Notes: generated from the sequence alone by a model not told the origin. A stretch of DNA of 64,000 nucleotides from Alentia gelatinosa (GCA_950022655.1 OX465590.1:45157718-45221717); one strand, 5' to 3'; positions 45,721-57,155 are shown, counted from the first letter of the stretch. Made by a program: numbers and translations.

Positions 45721-46837
45721 CCTCGCCCTCTCCAAATCCCAGCCAAGCTAGTGCCAGCAGGGAAGATGAAAGTTCAGCAACCATTGTGACAGGAGAGAAG
45801 GGGCAAGAGGTTCTGCTAGAGTCTATGTTGGCATGACTTGTCCTGGCAGGCCAGACGGATGTGTAGTCACTGGTAGACTGCAGGCACAAGGCACTTCCTG
45901 AAGGTGTAGCCACAGGGAAGACTGCAGGTCCTAATGGCATCATACACTCCCCGCCCTGTCTACAATAGTCTGCAGCTGATTAGACTGGGGCCCCAGGATG
46001 AAGTGAGTCTCTTGGCGATCCTGATGGCATCACAGTTCAAAATACACCAGGTACTGATAGGTCACACAACAAGTATGCTGTATAATACACACATATTGCC
46101 AAAATTAGTTGATGGCTGTCACCATGCTGTGGGGAAACAGGGGAAACACCTCTTTTTTTTCAAACATCTACTCAGGAGATAAGTTCCCATACATAAAACA
46201 ATCAATCAAAAACTGACAAACTAAACATTTGTAATATGTTTTAAGAACATAACTACCCATGGCAATCGATATGTCAAGTAACTAAATATGAAAATAAGCA
46301 TCTTTTCAAGTTATAATAATGCTTGGAAACAATTATAGTAATTGTAATAATTTCATGCAATGACATTTCATGAATGTCTTGAGTCACATTTGATTTTCAT
46401 TGTTAACTACATTACAAGAAGTTATAGTTTGACTCGGTCTTGATGCATGAGGGCATCAGCATATCTTTGTATCAATTCATCAGTTAGTATTCCTAATTAA
46501 GGTGAAGTAAATCATAGTACATAATATCTATTCCTATCTTGAATACAGTAAACCATAAGATATAATATCAAACGCCTGTCTAAAATAGTAGACTGCAGAA
46601 TATGGTATCTACTCCTATTTAGGATAAATAAACCCATAAAGCCATTAATATCAAAAGAATAAGCAGTCTTACGCTAGGGTAATATAAGGTACGTAGTAGA
46701 GTATATCAAGCATTGTTCCCATGAACTAAGCTAATTAGGAACTAAATACTGAATTATTAGACAATGATTAAATCTTACTAGCAACTGAGAAGTATAATAC
46801 TAGATCAGCATTCTGGAAGGAAATGTGGACAATTAGT

Positions 46838-48247
46838 TTATTGCTCAGGGGTTTTGTCAAGTTCTGGGCTCGCCTTGAGCACAGCGTCTACCCAGGTGGT
46901 ATCCATTTCTCCCCTAAAATTAAAAGGAGGTGAATGTACACTTAACCCATTCTCAATAGCAATTAGGGGGAGGTGCTTATCCCAGTCATTCTGTGCTTGT
47001 TTGCTAATTGACATGGCATTTGGAGAAGAGTTCTGTTCATCTGCTCCACTCGGCCATTTGTCATGCTGCCTCCATGGATGGGGGGATGGAGACCTGCCTT
47101 GGATGTATGATGTCTCTAGGCAGTCATGCTGTAAATGGCCCAAACTCCCACAAGTGTGGTATTTTCTGTTATTTGGGCTTGAGGTCATGTGTTGGGAGCA
47201 CTCTCGACGAAAGTGATTAACGTTGTAGCAGACTTCTTTTGGCCTGGGGTTTGGGGTTCCCACACACTGGACTGTATCTTTCTTTGATACTCTCTCTGGA
47301 AGTGAATCAAGGCTAATACTCCTTGATCTGATTTTTGGCACTGCTTTCATTTCAATCAGTTTCAATGGGGATGTGGGTCTGATTTTTGGCACTGCTTTCA
47401 TTTCAATCGGTTTCAATGGGGATGTGGGTCTCACATCAGATGAACTGGGATGAGGAGAGGTTGCTGTTGGTGAGTAGTACTGCTGGTGGGACGATCGGTA
47501 TTGTATTTGGTATGACTTCGGGGATGGTGACCTTTGTGTGTGTACTTGGGGTATACGACCTGAAGGAGATCGATATCCCCACTCATGGTGTTGGTCAGGG
47601 GGATGGCATGCTGTAGTTTGCAACCTCTGTTCCGGTGATTGCCATTGGTCTGGGTTTTTAAATGGGGAATGGTGTTGTCTACTGGGTGACTCTCGTTTAC
47701 AATAATACCCTGATGTTTGGTATTGTGGAGAGGGTGAACGGTAATGGGAGGATTGACATTGTGCAGGGTATGAGGCTGGTGAGGATTCAGACAAATGTCT
47801 GCGTGGCAAGATATATCTCGCACGCTCTCGTTTCACCTGGCAATCATAATAGTATCTACCATTTTTCTCAACAGGACCTGATCTTTCATCTTTGGGGACT
47901 CGTTGGGAAAATATCCCCTCGGATACTATACCCCTTTGGTGCTTGTCTGCTGATGTTGATTGGCAAGGACAATCAGACACCCTTGGCACATCTTCATTTG
48001 ATGTGCCTTGTTGTCTGGCAAGTATTTGAAGTGCCTCCAGGATATGTTGAAATAATGCCCTTTTACCATCCTCCCAGCGATCCTCATGGACAGGGGTGTC
48101 TTTCAGTGCAGTTGTAAGTTGTTGAATCTTCCAACTATGATAGTCACTGCCATGACTAAATACACCTCCCTCATCATCACCTTTTGAGTAATGCTCATCT
48201 CTCCTTTTGTTATGAGTTTGATATGTATGTCTGCTTATGTTAGACAT
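46838..48247 (-). CDS. Gag-like protein fused to an integrase remnant
   Basis: 469 codons, the only long ORF of the LTR element. Residues 1-90 are charged, with a possible helix (about 58-80). Residues 150-310 are Ser/Pro/Gln/Tyr-rich and include a 17-residue tandem duplication (RPTSPLKPIEMKAVPKI, residues 273-306). Two zinc knuckles follow, both damaged. At 340-350 (CYNVNHFRREC) the spacing is short and one Cys is missing; at 363-376 (YHTCGSLGHLQHDC) the first Cys is Tyr. Residues about 400-445, with NDWDKHLPLIA and SVHS, resemble the end of a Ty3/gypsy integrase core, without catalytic residues. This suggests that pol was cut out and its edge fused in frame. I recognise no capsid domain. 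Function as a working Gag is doubtful, yet the frame is intact. Confidence 0.7.
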   Translation of the reverse strand: MSNISRHTYQTHNKRRDEHYSKGDDEGGVFSHGSDYHSWKIQQLTTALKDTPVHEDRWEDGKRALFQHILEALQILARQQGTSNEDVPRVSDCPCQSTSADKHQRGIVSEGIFSQRVPKDERSGPVEKNGRYYYDCQVKRERARYILPRRHLSESSPASYPAQCQSSHYRSPSPQYQTSGYYCKRESPSRQHHSPFKNPDQWQSPEQRLQTTACHPPDQHHEWGYRSPSGRIPQVHTQRSPSPKSYQIQYRSSHQQYYSPTATSPHPSSSDVRPTSPLKPIEMKAVPKIRPTSPLKLIEMKAVPKIRSRSISLDSLPERVSKKDTVQCVGTPNPRPKEVCYNVNHFRRECSQHMTSSPNNRKYHTCGSLGHLQHDCLETSYIQGRSPSPHPWRQHDKWPSGADEQNSSPNAMSISKQAQNDWDKHLPLIAIENGLSVHSPPFNFRGEMDTTWVDAVLKASPELDKTPEQ

Positions 48248-50934
48248 CTGGTCGACTTATTGCTGATTTGGGCAACATTAAATAGCTATAATAAAAGACA
48301 TTTTCTAAATTTCCATCTATCAGGCCAAAAATAAATGATTGAATGATTAAATAATCAGCCAGGAGTAACACAATGATATTTAGAGGCCAAATAATGAATC
48401 AATATCTCATATAGTAAACAAGATATGACAGGTATTGAATTAGTCAATAATCCAGTAATTTCCTGGATATGATTTACAAAGTAATCTCTTCTTTTTTTTT
48501 TTTTTAGTTACAGTCAAATACCTGAAAATATTGAAATATTTAGAGGTAAGGTGCTGGTACAACCATCAAAGCAATGAATTATCACTTCCTGTGGATAATG
48601 TGGCAACCAAAATGATGATATAGTATTGAAAAGAAAAATTACAATGAATAGAAGATTTGAAAAGTGGGAACTACAGTCCACACAATGCTAATTGGTTTAA
48701 TGTTAATACCAGGATGACTGGTACCCCTCCTCTCCTTAAAATGAGGTATGGAGAGACCAGACATCAATTAGAGCAAGTTGCCACAATATTCCAGTGTCTA
48801 GCGGAACACAGAGATCTCAAAAAGCATGCAATAAAAAAAATCAATGTATAATGCAATGATTATTATGATTATTGGATCAAAACAATAATTCAAAAATTAT
48901 TTCAACTCCTAAGAGCCCACGTGGTGCCCTACCAAGGATCAGTGGCAGGTGAGTGTAACCTGAGTGACTCTAGAAAAAACTCCCGAAAACACCCGTAGAC
49001 TAGATACTTTTACTTAGGCAACCGCTATAAAAGCGTGGAGAGAACGTGGGCAGGGTAGGATTGTGCAGAATCACTGTTACTATAGTTAAATTTCCTTTAG
49101 AGCGCCCACAACAGAGTTGGTACATATGGAAAAATCATCAAAAATCTCTGTAGAAAGGGCGGGTGGCTAGACTCTACTCTTCTAGAACCACATCTACACA
49201 CACACGTGATTGTGTGCTATAGGTGTTACAGAGTCAAATGGTTTCTCAGTAACGTGAAGGGGTGAGAATAATGGGATGGCCACGTGTCTACAGGCGGGAG
49301 TGGACCAACGGCGTGCCGAATGACAGAGCAGGCCTCCTAGGGGTGGGCGGATGCATGGGGTGTAGGCGTGTTTGGGGGTGGGGGTGGTGGGGTGCGGAAA
49401 TCGGAGTGGCCACTTGCTATACTTAGGAATAGTGAGTAACTCAATGAGTTCTTAAGAAGGAGGAAGTGTTCTTAAAGTGCACTTAAATGACTCAATTTTT
49501 GTGACCAGTGAAAGTTGAACAGGATATAAAAGAGATAACCACGTACTCACTGACTAGCACAAAAGAGAATTCCAATTTAAAGATTTTGCTTTTGATTTCA
49601 GAGATTTAAGCCTAGCCTTATAGAAGACACTAAAACATTTTAGCAACCCCCGTGGTTCCCCCAGCTTCTTTGAGTAATTTAGAAATATAAAACAGGAGCA
49701 GTTACAGGTTGTTGAGGCGGAATCTGAATGTGCCTTACTGATTTTTGAATGTGTATTAGGGCAACAATAACCATGTGGTTCTATTAAAAGGATGAGACCT
49801 ATGATCAGTATAATTCACTCTGAAACATTCTAGTTCTCAATTTTGAGAATATAATTAGGGAAAAACGGTATTAGAATCATTTTGCAGATCCTAGTGGAAG
49901 ACAACATGTGGAGTCTTAGCCCAGTTTCAGCACAGAGTGTGTAGATTTAGATTGTAAATTCAGAGGAATAACTACACGAAATGTTAATACAATTAGAAAA
50001 TTTAGATTCTACTGACTTTTGATTGTGAGCCATATACTGGAGACCACGTGGGCACCTTCTACACATTCATAAAATTAGGACTGCAGCCTAAATATACTGA
50101 TCAGATGAAATCGCCAGTAATACACACACAAAGCCTGTAAGAATCACGGATGGATCCTTGTATGTGAGTTGTGTACCAGGGGACCATGTGGCTAAAACAG
50201 ACTGAGCTACTGAGGGTGAGGATCTGATGACAGGACCAAGTGTTGAGTAGCTCAACCACGTGCTCAGTGAACGGAATAGGCGTTTATCAGTTTAAGTGCT
50301 CAGAATATCAGTTTGTCGAGATCTGTTAGCTCAGAATATTACATTGATTGGAGTTAAAACAAAAAGACAGAAACATGTAATATACTAATAATATTCCCCC
50401 AAGCCCTTATATGGGACCAATTTGGAAGATATAACAGATCAAGAGAAAGCGATATAGAATGTAAATCAAAAATCCCAATAGATAATTTTAGAATGAATTC
50501 TGGGGTCCTTATATCCAAAGCAAAAGAATTATATAAATTATCCGGTCTAAGAGAATAACCTAGCTCCAAGCAAACTATGGATAGGTGGGGGGACCCAGCT
50601 ATGTAGACCACGTGGGGACTGATGGGCAAAGCAGGATCCGATTCCTGTGTCTGTCACCACATGCTCAGAGAACAGAGAATGGGATGTAATGTATATGATT
50701 CAGATTTAGAATGCTATAGAGAAATTCTCTGACAAAAAAAACAAAACATACAGAAAATCGTTAATTGCCAATATCAGATTAAATTATAAAGGTTAGATTA
50801 TTCAGATCGAGAAATACTGTAAAGAGGCAACGTGGGGACTAAGGAACAAAGCAGGATCTGCTCACTGGGCCTGTCACCACGTGCTCAGAGCAAGTAGGCA
50901 CTGAAAGAAAAGTAAGAATAGCCAGATAATGGCT
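48248..50934 (-). other. Long leader of the LTR element
   Basis: About 2.7 kb between the primer-binding site and the ATG, without a long frame. It holds seven CACGTG words (48918, 49203, 49281, 50045, 50257, 50609 and 50878). Near its 5' end, modules with GGGACT...AAAGCAGGATC...CTGTCACCAC-TGCTCAGAG recur at 50614 and 50834. Confidence 0.8.
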
Positions 50935-50952
50935 ATCCCACTGCTGCCACCA
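50935..50952 (-). promoter_or_regulatory. Primer-binding site, tRNA-Leu
   Basis: Two bases from the 5' LTR the minus strand reads TGGTGGCAGCAGTGGGAT. This is complementary to the 3' end of tRNA-Leu of the AAG/UAG type (CCACNGCTGCCA plus CCA), allowing for one position that varies between species. Confidence 0.8.
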
Positions 50953-50954
50953 GT

Positions 50955-51388
50955 TGTAACAGAACAGGTTTAGGGGAGGGAATTTATAGTGGTAGCTGCC
51001 GAAATAGTTCTAGAATAGTTTAGACAATAGTTTGGGTTCTTAGCCTGTTCTGTACAGAGGAGACAAAGGAACAAAACACATGAATATATTAATATAGATC
51101 TCTGTATTCAAGTGACAATATAAGCAGTGATAATAAGACAATTATAGCAATGATAATGGAACCAGCACACTTACCTATAGAAATCAGGGAGGAGAGGTCA
51201 CAAGTCTGTAGTACTGGCACAAATCAGAACATTTCTGTTGTACCAATACCTGTGAGTTGTGACCATGCTAGTCAGAAATGATTCAGGATGCCCCTATATA
51301 GGGGTTGTAGAGGGCAGCACTGAGTGGGCATGCCCATATATGGAGAGGGGATGAGGACGAGTCACTATGGCAAGCCATTTCTGTTACA
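50955..51388 (-). repeat. LTR (5' LTR of the element)
   Basis: 434 bp, promoter-bearing side on the minus strand. A palindromic CCCCTATATAGGGG at about 51291-51304 may serve as TATA box. ATAT follows at 51389-51392. Confidence 0.95.
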
Positions 51389-51417
51389 ATATCGTAGCTC
51401 GGTTCAGACAGCCACTG

Positions 51418-51720
51418 GGTGCACCCCTTTAATAAGATCTCACACTCTCTAAGTCTATGCTTATGGAGAAGAATTCTTAACGAACTATGCTCAGAGCCTT
51501 AAAAATCCACTGACCTGCTTTCCGTGCTAAAGACCTACATTAATGCAAACCAAAGATTCCTATAATCTCAATGATGCCACCTAGCGGGAATACTGTGTGC
51601 CAGTGGATTCTCAAGGCTCTAAGTCTAGTTAGTTAAGAATTCTTCTCCCATAGAGTGCAGTGAGAACCTTGTACAGAATACGACTTAGGGAGTGTGAGAT
51701 CTTATGAGAGGGGTACACCC
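51418..51720. mobile_element. Inverted-repeat element with GGGTGCACCCC ends
   Basis: Arms of about 100 bp: AGATCTCACACTC and AAGAATTCTTAAC on the left answer GAGTGTGAGATCT and GTTAAGAATTCTT on the right. Non-coding; class unknown. Confidence 0.75.
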
Positions 51721-52660
51721 GTAGCTCAGCGTAGACAGGGGTTGGTCGACACACTACCACCCCGCCTCCCCTCCTCCAACACCCACCTGGGCCCCACTGC
51801 TCCTGTTTTTGTGGTATCGCTAGCTATAATCGGATCGCAAATTTATTTTTACGATTACTTTAACGATCCGACTAAAAAAGCATTGCTCCAGTAATATTGG
51901 ATCGTATTGCTATATTTCCGCGGTATCTCTAATTTTTACGATGCGATTACAATACAACATTTCAGGGGCACATATTGAATGAGCCAGGGGAAGATTAATT
52001 ATTCTTTTATTAAATACAGATGGCACCATAGTTAAAACTGATCTGACACCTCGTGGGTTGGATCACTATTTCCTATAGGTAAAAGAACAAGGGGCAGGGG
52101 TCGGTGGTGCTACCATGGATCGTTATTTCAAATATCAGACAAGGCTGGTTTTAACCTACAGCGATACGATCCGCAGTGCTGTGAAGGTCTGTGTAAAAAG
52201 TATCGCTAAATGCCGTATTTTACGCGGCTATGCAATTGCGACATGATCGGCAAAATTTCAGGAGCAATGTTTTGGCCCTCGGATTGCTATTCTGCGATCT
52301 GCAGCTCTGTCGTAATCCTGGCACAACGGGGCCCTGGCAGGGCTTTTCACTGGCGGCTGAATCCCGCAGGTGTCGGGCACCTCAGTCGCAGATAAGACCC
52401 TTCACCTGTCCTCTCCCCGCTCGTCCTGGGGACACCTCACCTTATCAGCACCTTATCACTGACTTATCACTGGCCTGGGGCGCGAGTGTAGGGAGCGCGG
52501 GGTGGGATGGGGATTCGCTGCTCATTAAAGTGGACAGTGTAGACACGTGGTGCGGGGTGGGGATGTGGGTGGGGACTAAGGAGGAGGAGCTAAGGCCCCA
52601 TTCACACTATACAATATACACGTTTTTACATTAAACGCCGCCTTATTTGACAAGCACGGC
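51721..52660. other. No gene resolved
   Basis: GC-rich between 52280 and 52600. The 134-codon frame at 52230-52634 is not recognised and has no support. Confidence 0.4.
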
Positions 52661-52662
52661 CA

Positions 52663-53317
52663 GGGGGTCGTTTTATTTTCAACTCTCCTTGGCGAGGAGA
52701 GTCCCCACGAGGGATAGCTCCACGGAGGATATATTTAACGAGATATCCTCAATCGCGTTCGATTTACCCTGTCCTCGGGAGGGAGAGAAATCCTCGTCAA
52801 TGGAGAGAATTCCAGGACAAAATAGGCATGTAAGAGAGTTTAGAGGAAACTTGAACGAGGTCTCGTAATCACTCTCTTCCTATTGGCCAGATTCACGTGT
52901 TTACTGGTCTCCTATTGGCTGCTTATGACTGTTTTCTTTAGTGAGCCCTGTGGACACACATGTAGTGGAATCTTTTGGAACTAATTTCATTATTTATGAA
53001 TGTCTGTGAATCTAACTAAATAGCACAGTAATTATGATCTGAGACCTCCAGTTAAAATCATAATAAATATATTTCTGATAGTTAAAATGAATCAAATAGC
53101 TTTTATTTGTTATTTTGAATCACCCACGATACCCCATAGAGGTGTCGCCCGCCAGGAGAGCTGAAGGAGACACTGGACGAGGTCTCCTGGCCGGAGGACA
53201 AAAAAGAAAACGGAAACTCTCCTTTCCCGCGATAATTTGAATTATCAAACCCAAACTTTCATACGACCTCTCCTTGGGTATTTCAAGTCTCCTCGGGCAA
53301 AAAATAAAACAGGGCCC
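52663..53317. mobile_element. Foldback with GTTTTATTTT ends and CCAAT boxes
   Basis: GGGGGTCGTTTTATTTT on the left answers AAAATAAAACAGGGCCC on the right; the arms share GAGGAGA-type words. Two CCTATTGGC words (inverted CCAAT boxes, about 52890 and 52911) lie inside. Confidence 0.65.
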
Positions 53318-53386
53318 AGGTCCCTAAGCCCATGGAGACATAGCAATCTTCTCTACATGTTATTTTTCACAAGTGAATGTGATCTA

Positions 53387-53535
53387 CTCTGGGGCAAGAG
53401 CGAAACATGATAGAGCAAGCTCCCGATACAAATAAAACACACTACCTCTTGTCATCCTCATCCGTCTTCTCTTCAACATTATATTAAAAAATCAGTTTCC
53501 TACTACATTATATTATGTTATGCACCTACTATTCT
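53387..53535 (-). repeat. Dispersed repeat T, copy 2
   Basis: Inverse of 29355-29512. Confidence 0.75.
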
Positions 53536-54060
53536 AAAGGGCCTGATCCATCTAGGCGAAAGCACTTTCGTAATCGTCAGCCTGGGCCTGGCAGAATCGT
53601 CAACAATCTTTTGCTGATTATTGGTGAAAAAATGATTAAAAACTGGCAGCATCTGGTATCATCTGTTCCGATGCTGACACCCCGCCGAGAGTACCCGAAA
53701 ATGTTAGGGTTCTCTCACCTCACCCAGGTCAGCTCTAAAAAGGGCACCAGCCTCTTGTGATTCTATTTCAAACATGTTTGAAATATATCAGGGCATAGTC
53801 GCAAATCCCTCAGACTGAGTCGGCGACTATTCCCTCCTCCCACTGTGTGACTGCCTTTTCACTGTGATTATGCCAAACAGAAGTCACAGGGACAAGAATC
53901 GCGAAGTGGGAATGGACCTTTTAGCCCGGATAATGGGGGTAGGGCAACAGAGGCCGATGGTTTTGCTATATTGTATTCCCACTTGGCAACTCGGCAAATT
54001 CCTAGAAATTTTGACTGATAGTCGGTGACGGCCCTCTGAATGCCATAAAATCGCTCAGTG
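53536..54060. other. No feature seen
   Basis: Unassigned sequence with an unrecognised 81-codon frame (53515-53760, plus). Confidence 0.45.
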
Positions 54061-54065
54061 AGAAC

Positions 54066-54361
54066 CTGGGACCTGTTTCACTAGTTTCGTTACATGTCTA
54101 GATGGCGTCTGTGACAGACAGATCACAAGATTGCAGTCGATGACACACGGAGTTTCACTCACTTCTCGTAAGAATTAAGCAATGACACTTTAACATCAGT
54201 AGGGGATACATATAATCTATAATCGTTCCAAATATGAAGACAACAGGCCACTTCGATCTTCAGATATTTGCTAGTCTTTTCCCGCTGTTGCTTCCACTGT
54301 TGGTGCCACTGTTGATGTCTGTCTAGGCCTAATGTCACGAGACTACTGAAACAGGTCCCAG
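54066..54361 (+). mobile_element. MITE with CTGGGACCTGTTTCA ends, copy 3
   Basis: Nearly full match to 34069-34371 with a small deletion (CCATACGG segment missing). Confidence 0.88.
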
Positions 54362-54594
54362 GCCTCAGTGGGAATCTGGCCTAAGCTGCCTCTCCCCTGC
54401 GGGCTGGCTTGACTCTGTGAGCAGCTCACGGGATCTGCTCACACACTGGGAGTCTGTAAAGGAGGCAGTGGCTGGGTCTATCCCCGATCAGCCCCACCTT
54501 AGACCACTCCTTGTTAACCCTCTCCAGGCGAGCAGGGCGCTGGGTACCAGTGTCTACAGGGTCGAGTTTGTCCTTGGGTCTTTTGAGTAACTTT

Positions 54595-55607
54595 AGACTG
54601 GCTTCAGTCACTGTCTCATGTGCCTCACTATACCTACTCAACCCCTCCTAGCTGTGATACTGGCTTCAGTCACTGTCTTATATGCCTACCGCTAAACCTA
54701 CCCCACCCCTCCTAGCTGTGATACTGGTCTTAGTCCGTCTCATATGCCTACCCCTCCACCTACCCTACCCCTCCTAGCTGTGATACTGGTTTTAGTCCCT
54801 GTCTCATATTCCTACCCCTCCACCTACCCTACCCCTCCTAGCTGTGATACTGGTTTTAGCCCCTGTCTCATATGCCTACCCCTCCACCTATCTAACTCCT
54901 CCTGGCTGTTATACAGGCTTCAGTCCCTGTACCCCTCCACCTACCCAACCCCTCCTCACTGTGATACAGGCTTCAGTCCCTGGACCCCTCCACCTACTCC
55001 ACCCCTCCTCACCGTGATACAGGCTTCAGTCCCTGTACCCCTCCACCTACCCCACCCCTCCTAACGGTGATACAGGCTTCAGTCCCTGTACCCCTCCACC
55101 TACCCCACCCTTCCTCACTGTGATACAGGCTCCAGTCCCTGTACCCCTCCACCTACCCCACCCCTCCTCACCGTGATACAGGCTTCAGTCCCTGTACCCC
55201 TCCACCTACCCCACCCCTCCTCACCGTGATACAGGCTTCAGTCCCTGTACCCCTCCGCCTACCCCACCCCTCCTCACTGTGATACAGGCTTCAGTCCTTG
55301 TTCCCCTCCACCTACTCCACCCCTCCTCACTGTGATACAGGCTTCAGTCCCTGTACCCCTCCACCTACCCCACCCCTCCTCACCGTGATACAGCCTTCAG
55401 TCCCTGTACCCCTCCACCTACCCCACCCTTCCTCATTGTGACACAGGCTTCAGTCCTTGTACCCCTCCACCTACCCCACCCCTCCTCACCATGATACTGG
55501 CTTCAGTCCCTGTACCCCTCCACCTACCCCACCCCTCCTCGCCGTGATACAGGCCTCAGTCCCTGTCTCTTATGCCTACCTCTCTCCCTACCCAACTCCT
55601 CTTCGCT
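54595..55607 (+). repeat. Minisatellite, 64-bp to 53-bp units
   Basis: GTGATAC recurs at 54654, 54718, 54780 and 54844 (62-64 bp apart); from about 54908 the period falls to 53 bp. The shorter units lack the CTCATATGCCTA segment. A last unit near 55561 has a similar segment again. The units are pyrimidine-rich (CCCCTCCACCTACCCCACCC). Confidence 0.95.
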
Positions 55608-55729
55608 GGGTTTCCTAGGCCCGTCAGGCTTTAGGAGAAGTCCAAATGTTGCAAAGTAGTTTAATGTCCTAATAGGTCCGTAATCAGAGGACGTCTAGAA
55701 CAACTTATGCCTATAAGAGTACAGGGCAC

Positions 55730-55904
55730 AAGAATACCTCGTACAAGCGTTGTCGTTGAATCATATTCAAGCTCGTTCGCTAAGGCAAACCTAACCAACG
55801 GAACGTCGTCCAAGAGTGTTGCATAAATTTGACATCATCCCTGGGTCTCGTTGGCGTTCAGAAAAGGGACTTCATGTAAGAGCCTAACTTATTCAACAGG
55901 CCCC
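55730..55904. mobile_element. Relative of GGCCTGTTGAATAA MITE
   Basis: Ends TTATTCAACAGGCCCC. Collinear with 5960-6154; the left end is eroded. Confidence 0.65.
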
Positions 55905-56177
55905 TGGACAGTATGAAGAAGGCCTTAAGACATTCATCAAACTTTCACTTGATAGGCATCTACAGAATCTCCTTAATTCTTAATAATTCTTCTTAGGAAA
56001 ATATACTGGGTTCACACATGTCTTTTCTTATCTAATAAAACACTTTTTGTTTCCATGTATTTATCAAAATATTGTTTAATTTTTCATAAAGGCCTGAGGG
56101 CATTCTAGACCTTCACTGACATAACTCGAAGGCATTCTCGTCCATTGAATACATAATGCCTTAACGCAATCCCTCCT

Positions 56178-56447
56178 CGGACCCCGTACAAGGGTTATTT
56201 GATAATATTTGCGTCATTTCCTAAGACAATATTAGCTTGATCCATCTGTAACATAGTCGTGCGACTGTTACTTTGTAAAACACCGAATAGGTAAAAGAAA
56301 TGGTCGATAAATAAATTTATTAGAAAAAAAAGAAATTAGCCGTGCAAATTATCGCCCATAAGTGTTGAATAAAGTTAACCCACTTCGTCCCTGGGGTCTC
56401 TATGGCACACAGGAAAGGCTGCCAGTCCTAGATTATTAAACAGGCCT
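56178..56447. mobile_element. Relative of GGCCTGTTGAATAA MITE, second
   Basis: Ends CTAGATTATTAAACAGGCC; contains GTGTTGAATAAAGTT and GGGTCTCTATGGCAC. An inner insertion of about 75 bp is likely. Confidence 0.6.
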
Positions 56448-56618
56448 CTGGACAGGGTTAAGCCCCACCACCCCTGTTCACCTCCATCTCGAGCCTGGGT
56501 CTCCCGTAGAGCCCAACTCCAGGCTAGATCCCTCCAGGGTTTTGTGGCGGAGTCAGTCTCAGAGTGTGACTAATTGAATAAATCTGTGAGTGCGCCTAAC
56601 CCCACCTATAAGCAGGCT

Positions 56619-56938
56619 GTATGCTCTATAGAGAGGCTCTGTATGCTCTATAGGGAGGCTTTGTATGCTGTATAGAGAGGCTTTGTATGCTCTATAGAGA
56701 GGCTCTGTATGCTCTATAGAGAGGTTTTGTATGCTCTATAGAGACGCCCTGTATGCTCTATAGAGAGGCTTTGTATGATCTATAGAGAGGCTTTATATGC
56801 TCTATAGAGAGGCTCTGTATGCTCTATAGAGAGGCTCTGTACGCTCTATAGAGACGCCCTGTATGCTCTATAGAGAGGCTCTGTATGCTCTATAGAGAAG
56901 TTCTGTATGCTCTATAGAGAGGCTCTGTATGCTTTATA
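56619..56938 (+). repeat. 22-bp tandem array
   Basis: Around 14.5 copies of GTATGCTCTATAGAGAGGCT(CT). Point variants are common (TTTGTATG, ACGCCC). Confidence 0.95.
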
Positions 56939-57122
56939 GGGCACATAGTTATTGTGCTATGGAGGCTGCCATCTTGTTTCCCAATGCCACCCAAGACACC
57001 AGGTGGTGGGGCCTATTATTATCAATTGTGTTTGCCCATTAGTCAGTGTGAAGGGTAAGATAAATTCAGAAACCCATTCAAGTTTAGGGTAAGAGGTCGA
57101 AACAATCATGTTTGGATCGCTA

Positions 57123-57155
57123 CGTAATTCACGCGGCTACGCCACGTGAATTACG
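57123..57155. repeat. Hairpin with CGGCTACGCCA loop
   Basis: Perfect 11-bp stem CGTAATTCACG (57123-57133) with CGTGAATTACG (57145-57155). Related to 14045-14168 by flanking words. Confidence 0.85.

Larger units (their letters stand above)
44307..51388 (-). mobile_element. LTR retrotransposon, gypsy-like, non-autonomous
   Basis: A complete 7082-bp element lying on the minus strand. Both LTRs begin TGTAACAGAA and end TTCTGTTACA, and ATAT flanks both sides (44303-44306 and 51389-51392). A primer-binding site and polypurine tract are in the right places. The 6.2-kb interior has one long ORF (46838-48247) and no frame with reverse transcriptase, RNase H or protease motifs. By my alignment the LTRs differ at 2 of 434 positions, so insertion was recent. 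Mobility must have depended on proteins from another copy. Gypsy assignment rests on the 4-bp duplication, zinc knuckles and integrase-like tail. Confidence 0.95.

Noticed and set aside
47662..48117. 151-codon plus-strand frame opposite the gag-like ORF
   Set aside because: Antisense shadow of the Ser/Pro-rich coding region; no domain of its own.
44741..50954. Hidden pol gene in the LTR element
   Set aside because: No minus-strand frame with reverse transcriptase, RNase H or protease motifs; other frames are under 100 codons and unrecognised.
52230..52634. 134-codon plus-strand frame
   Set aside because: No recognised domain, composition of GC-rich noncoding DNA, no homologous frame in the window.
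54744..55064. 106-codon Pro/Tyr-rich frame
   Set aside because: Lies wholly in the 53/64-bp minisatellite.
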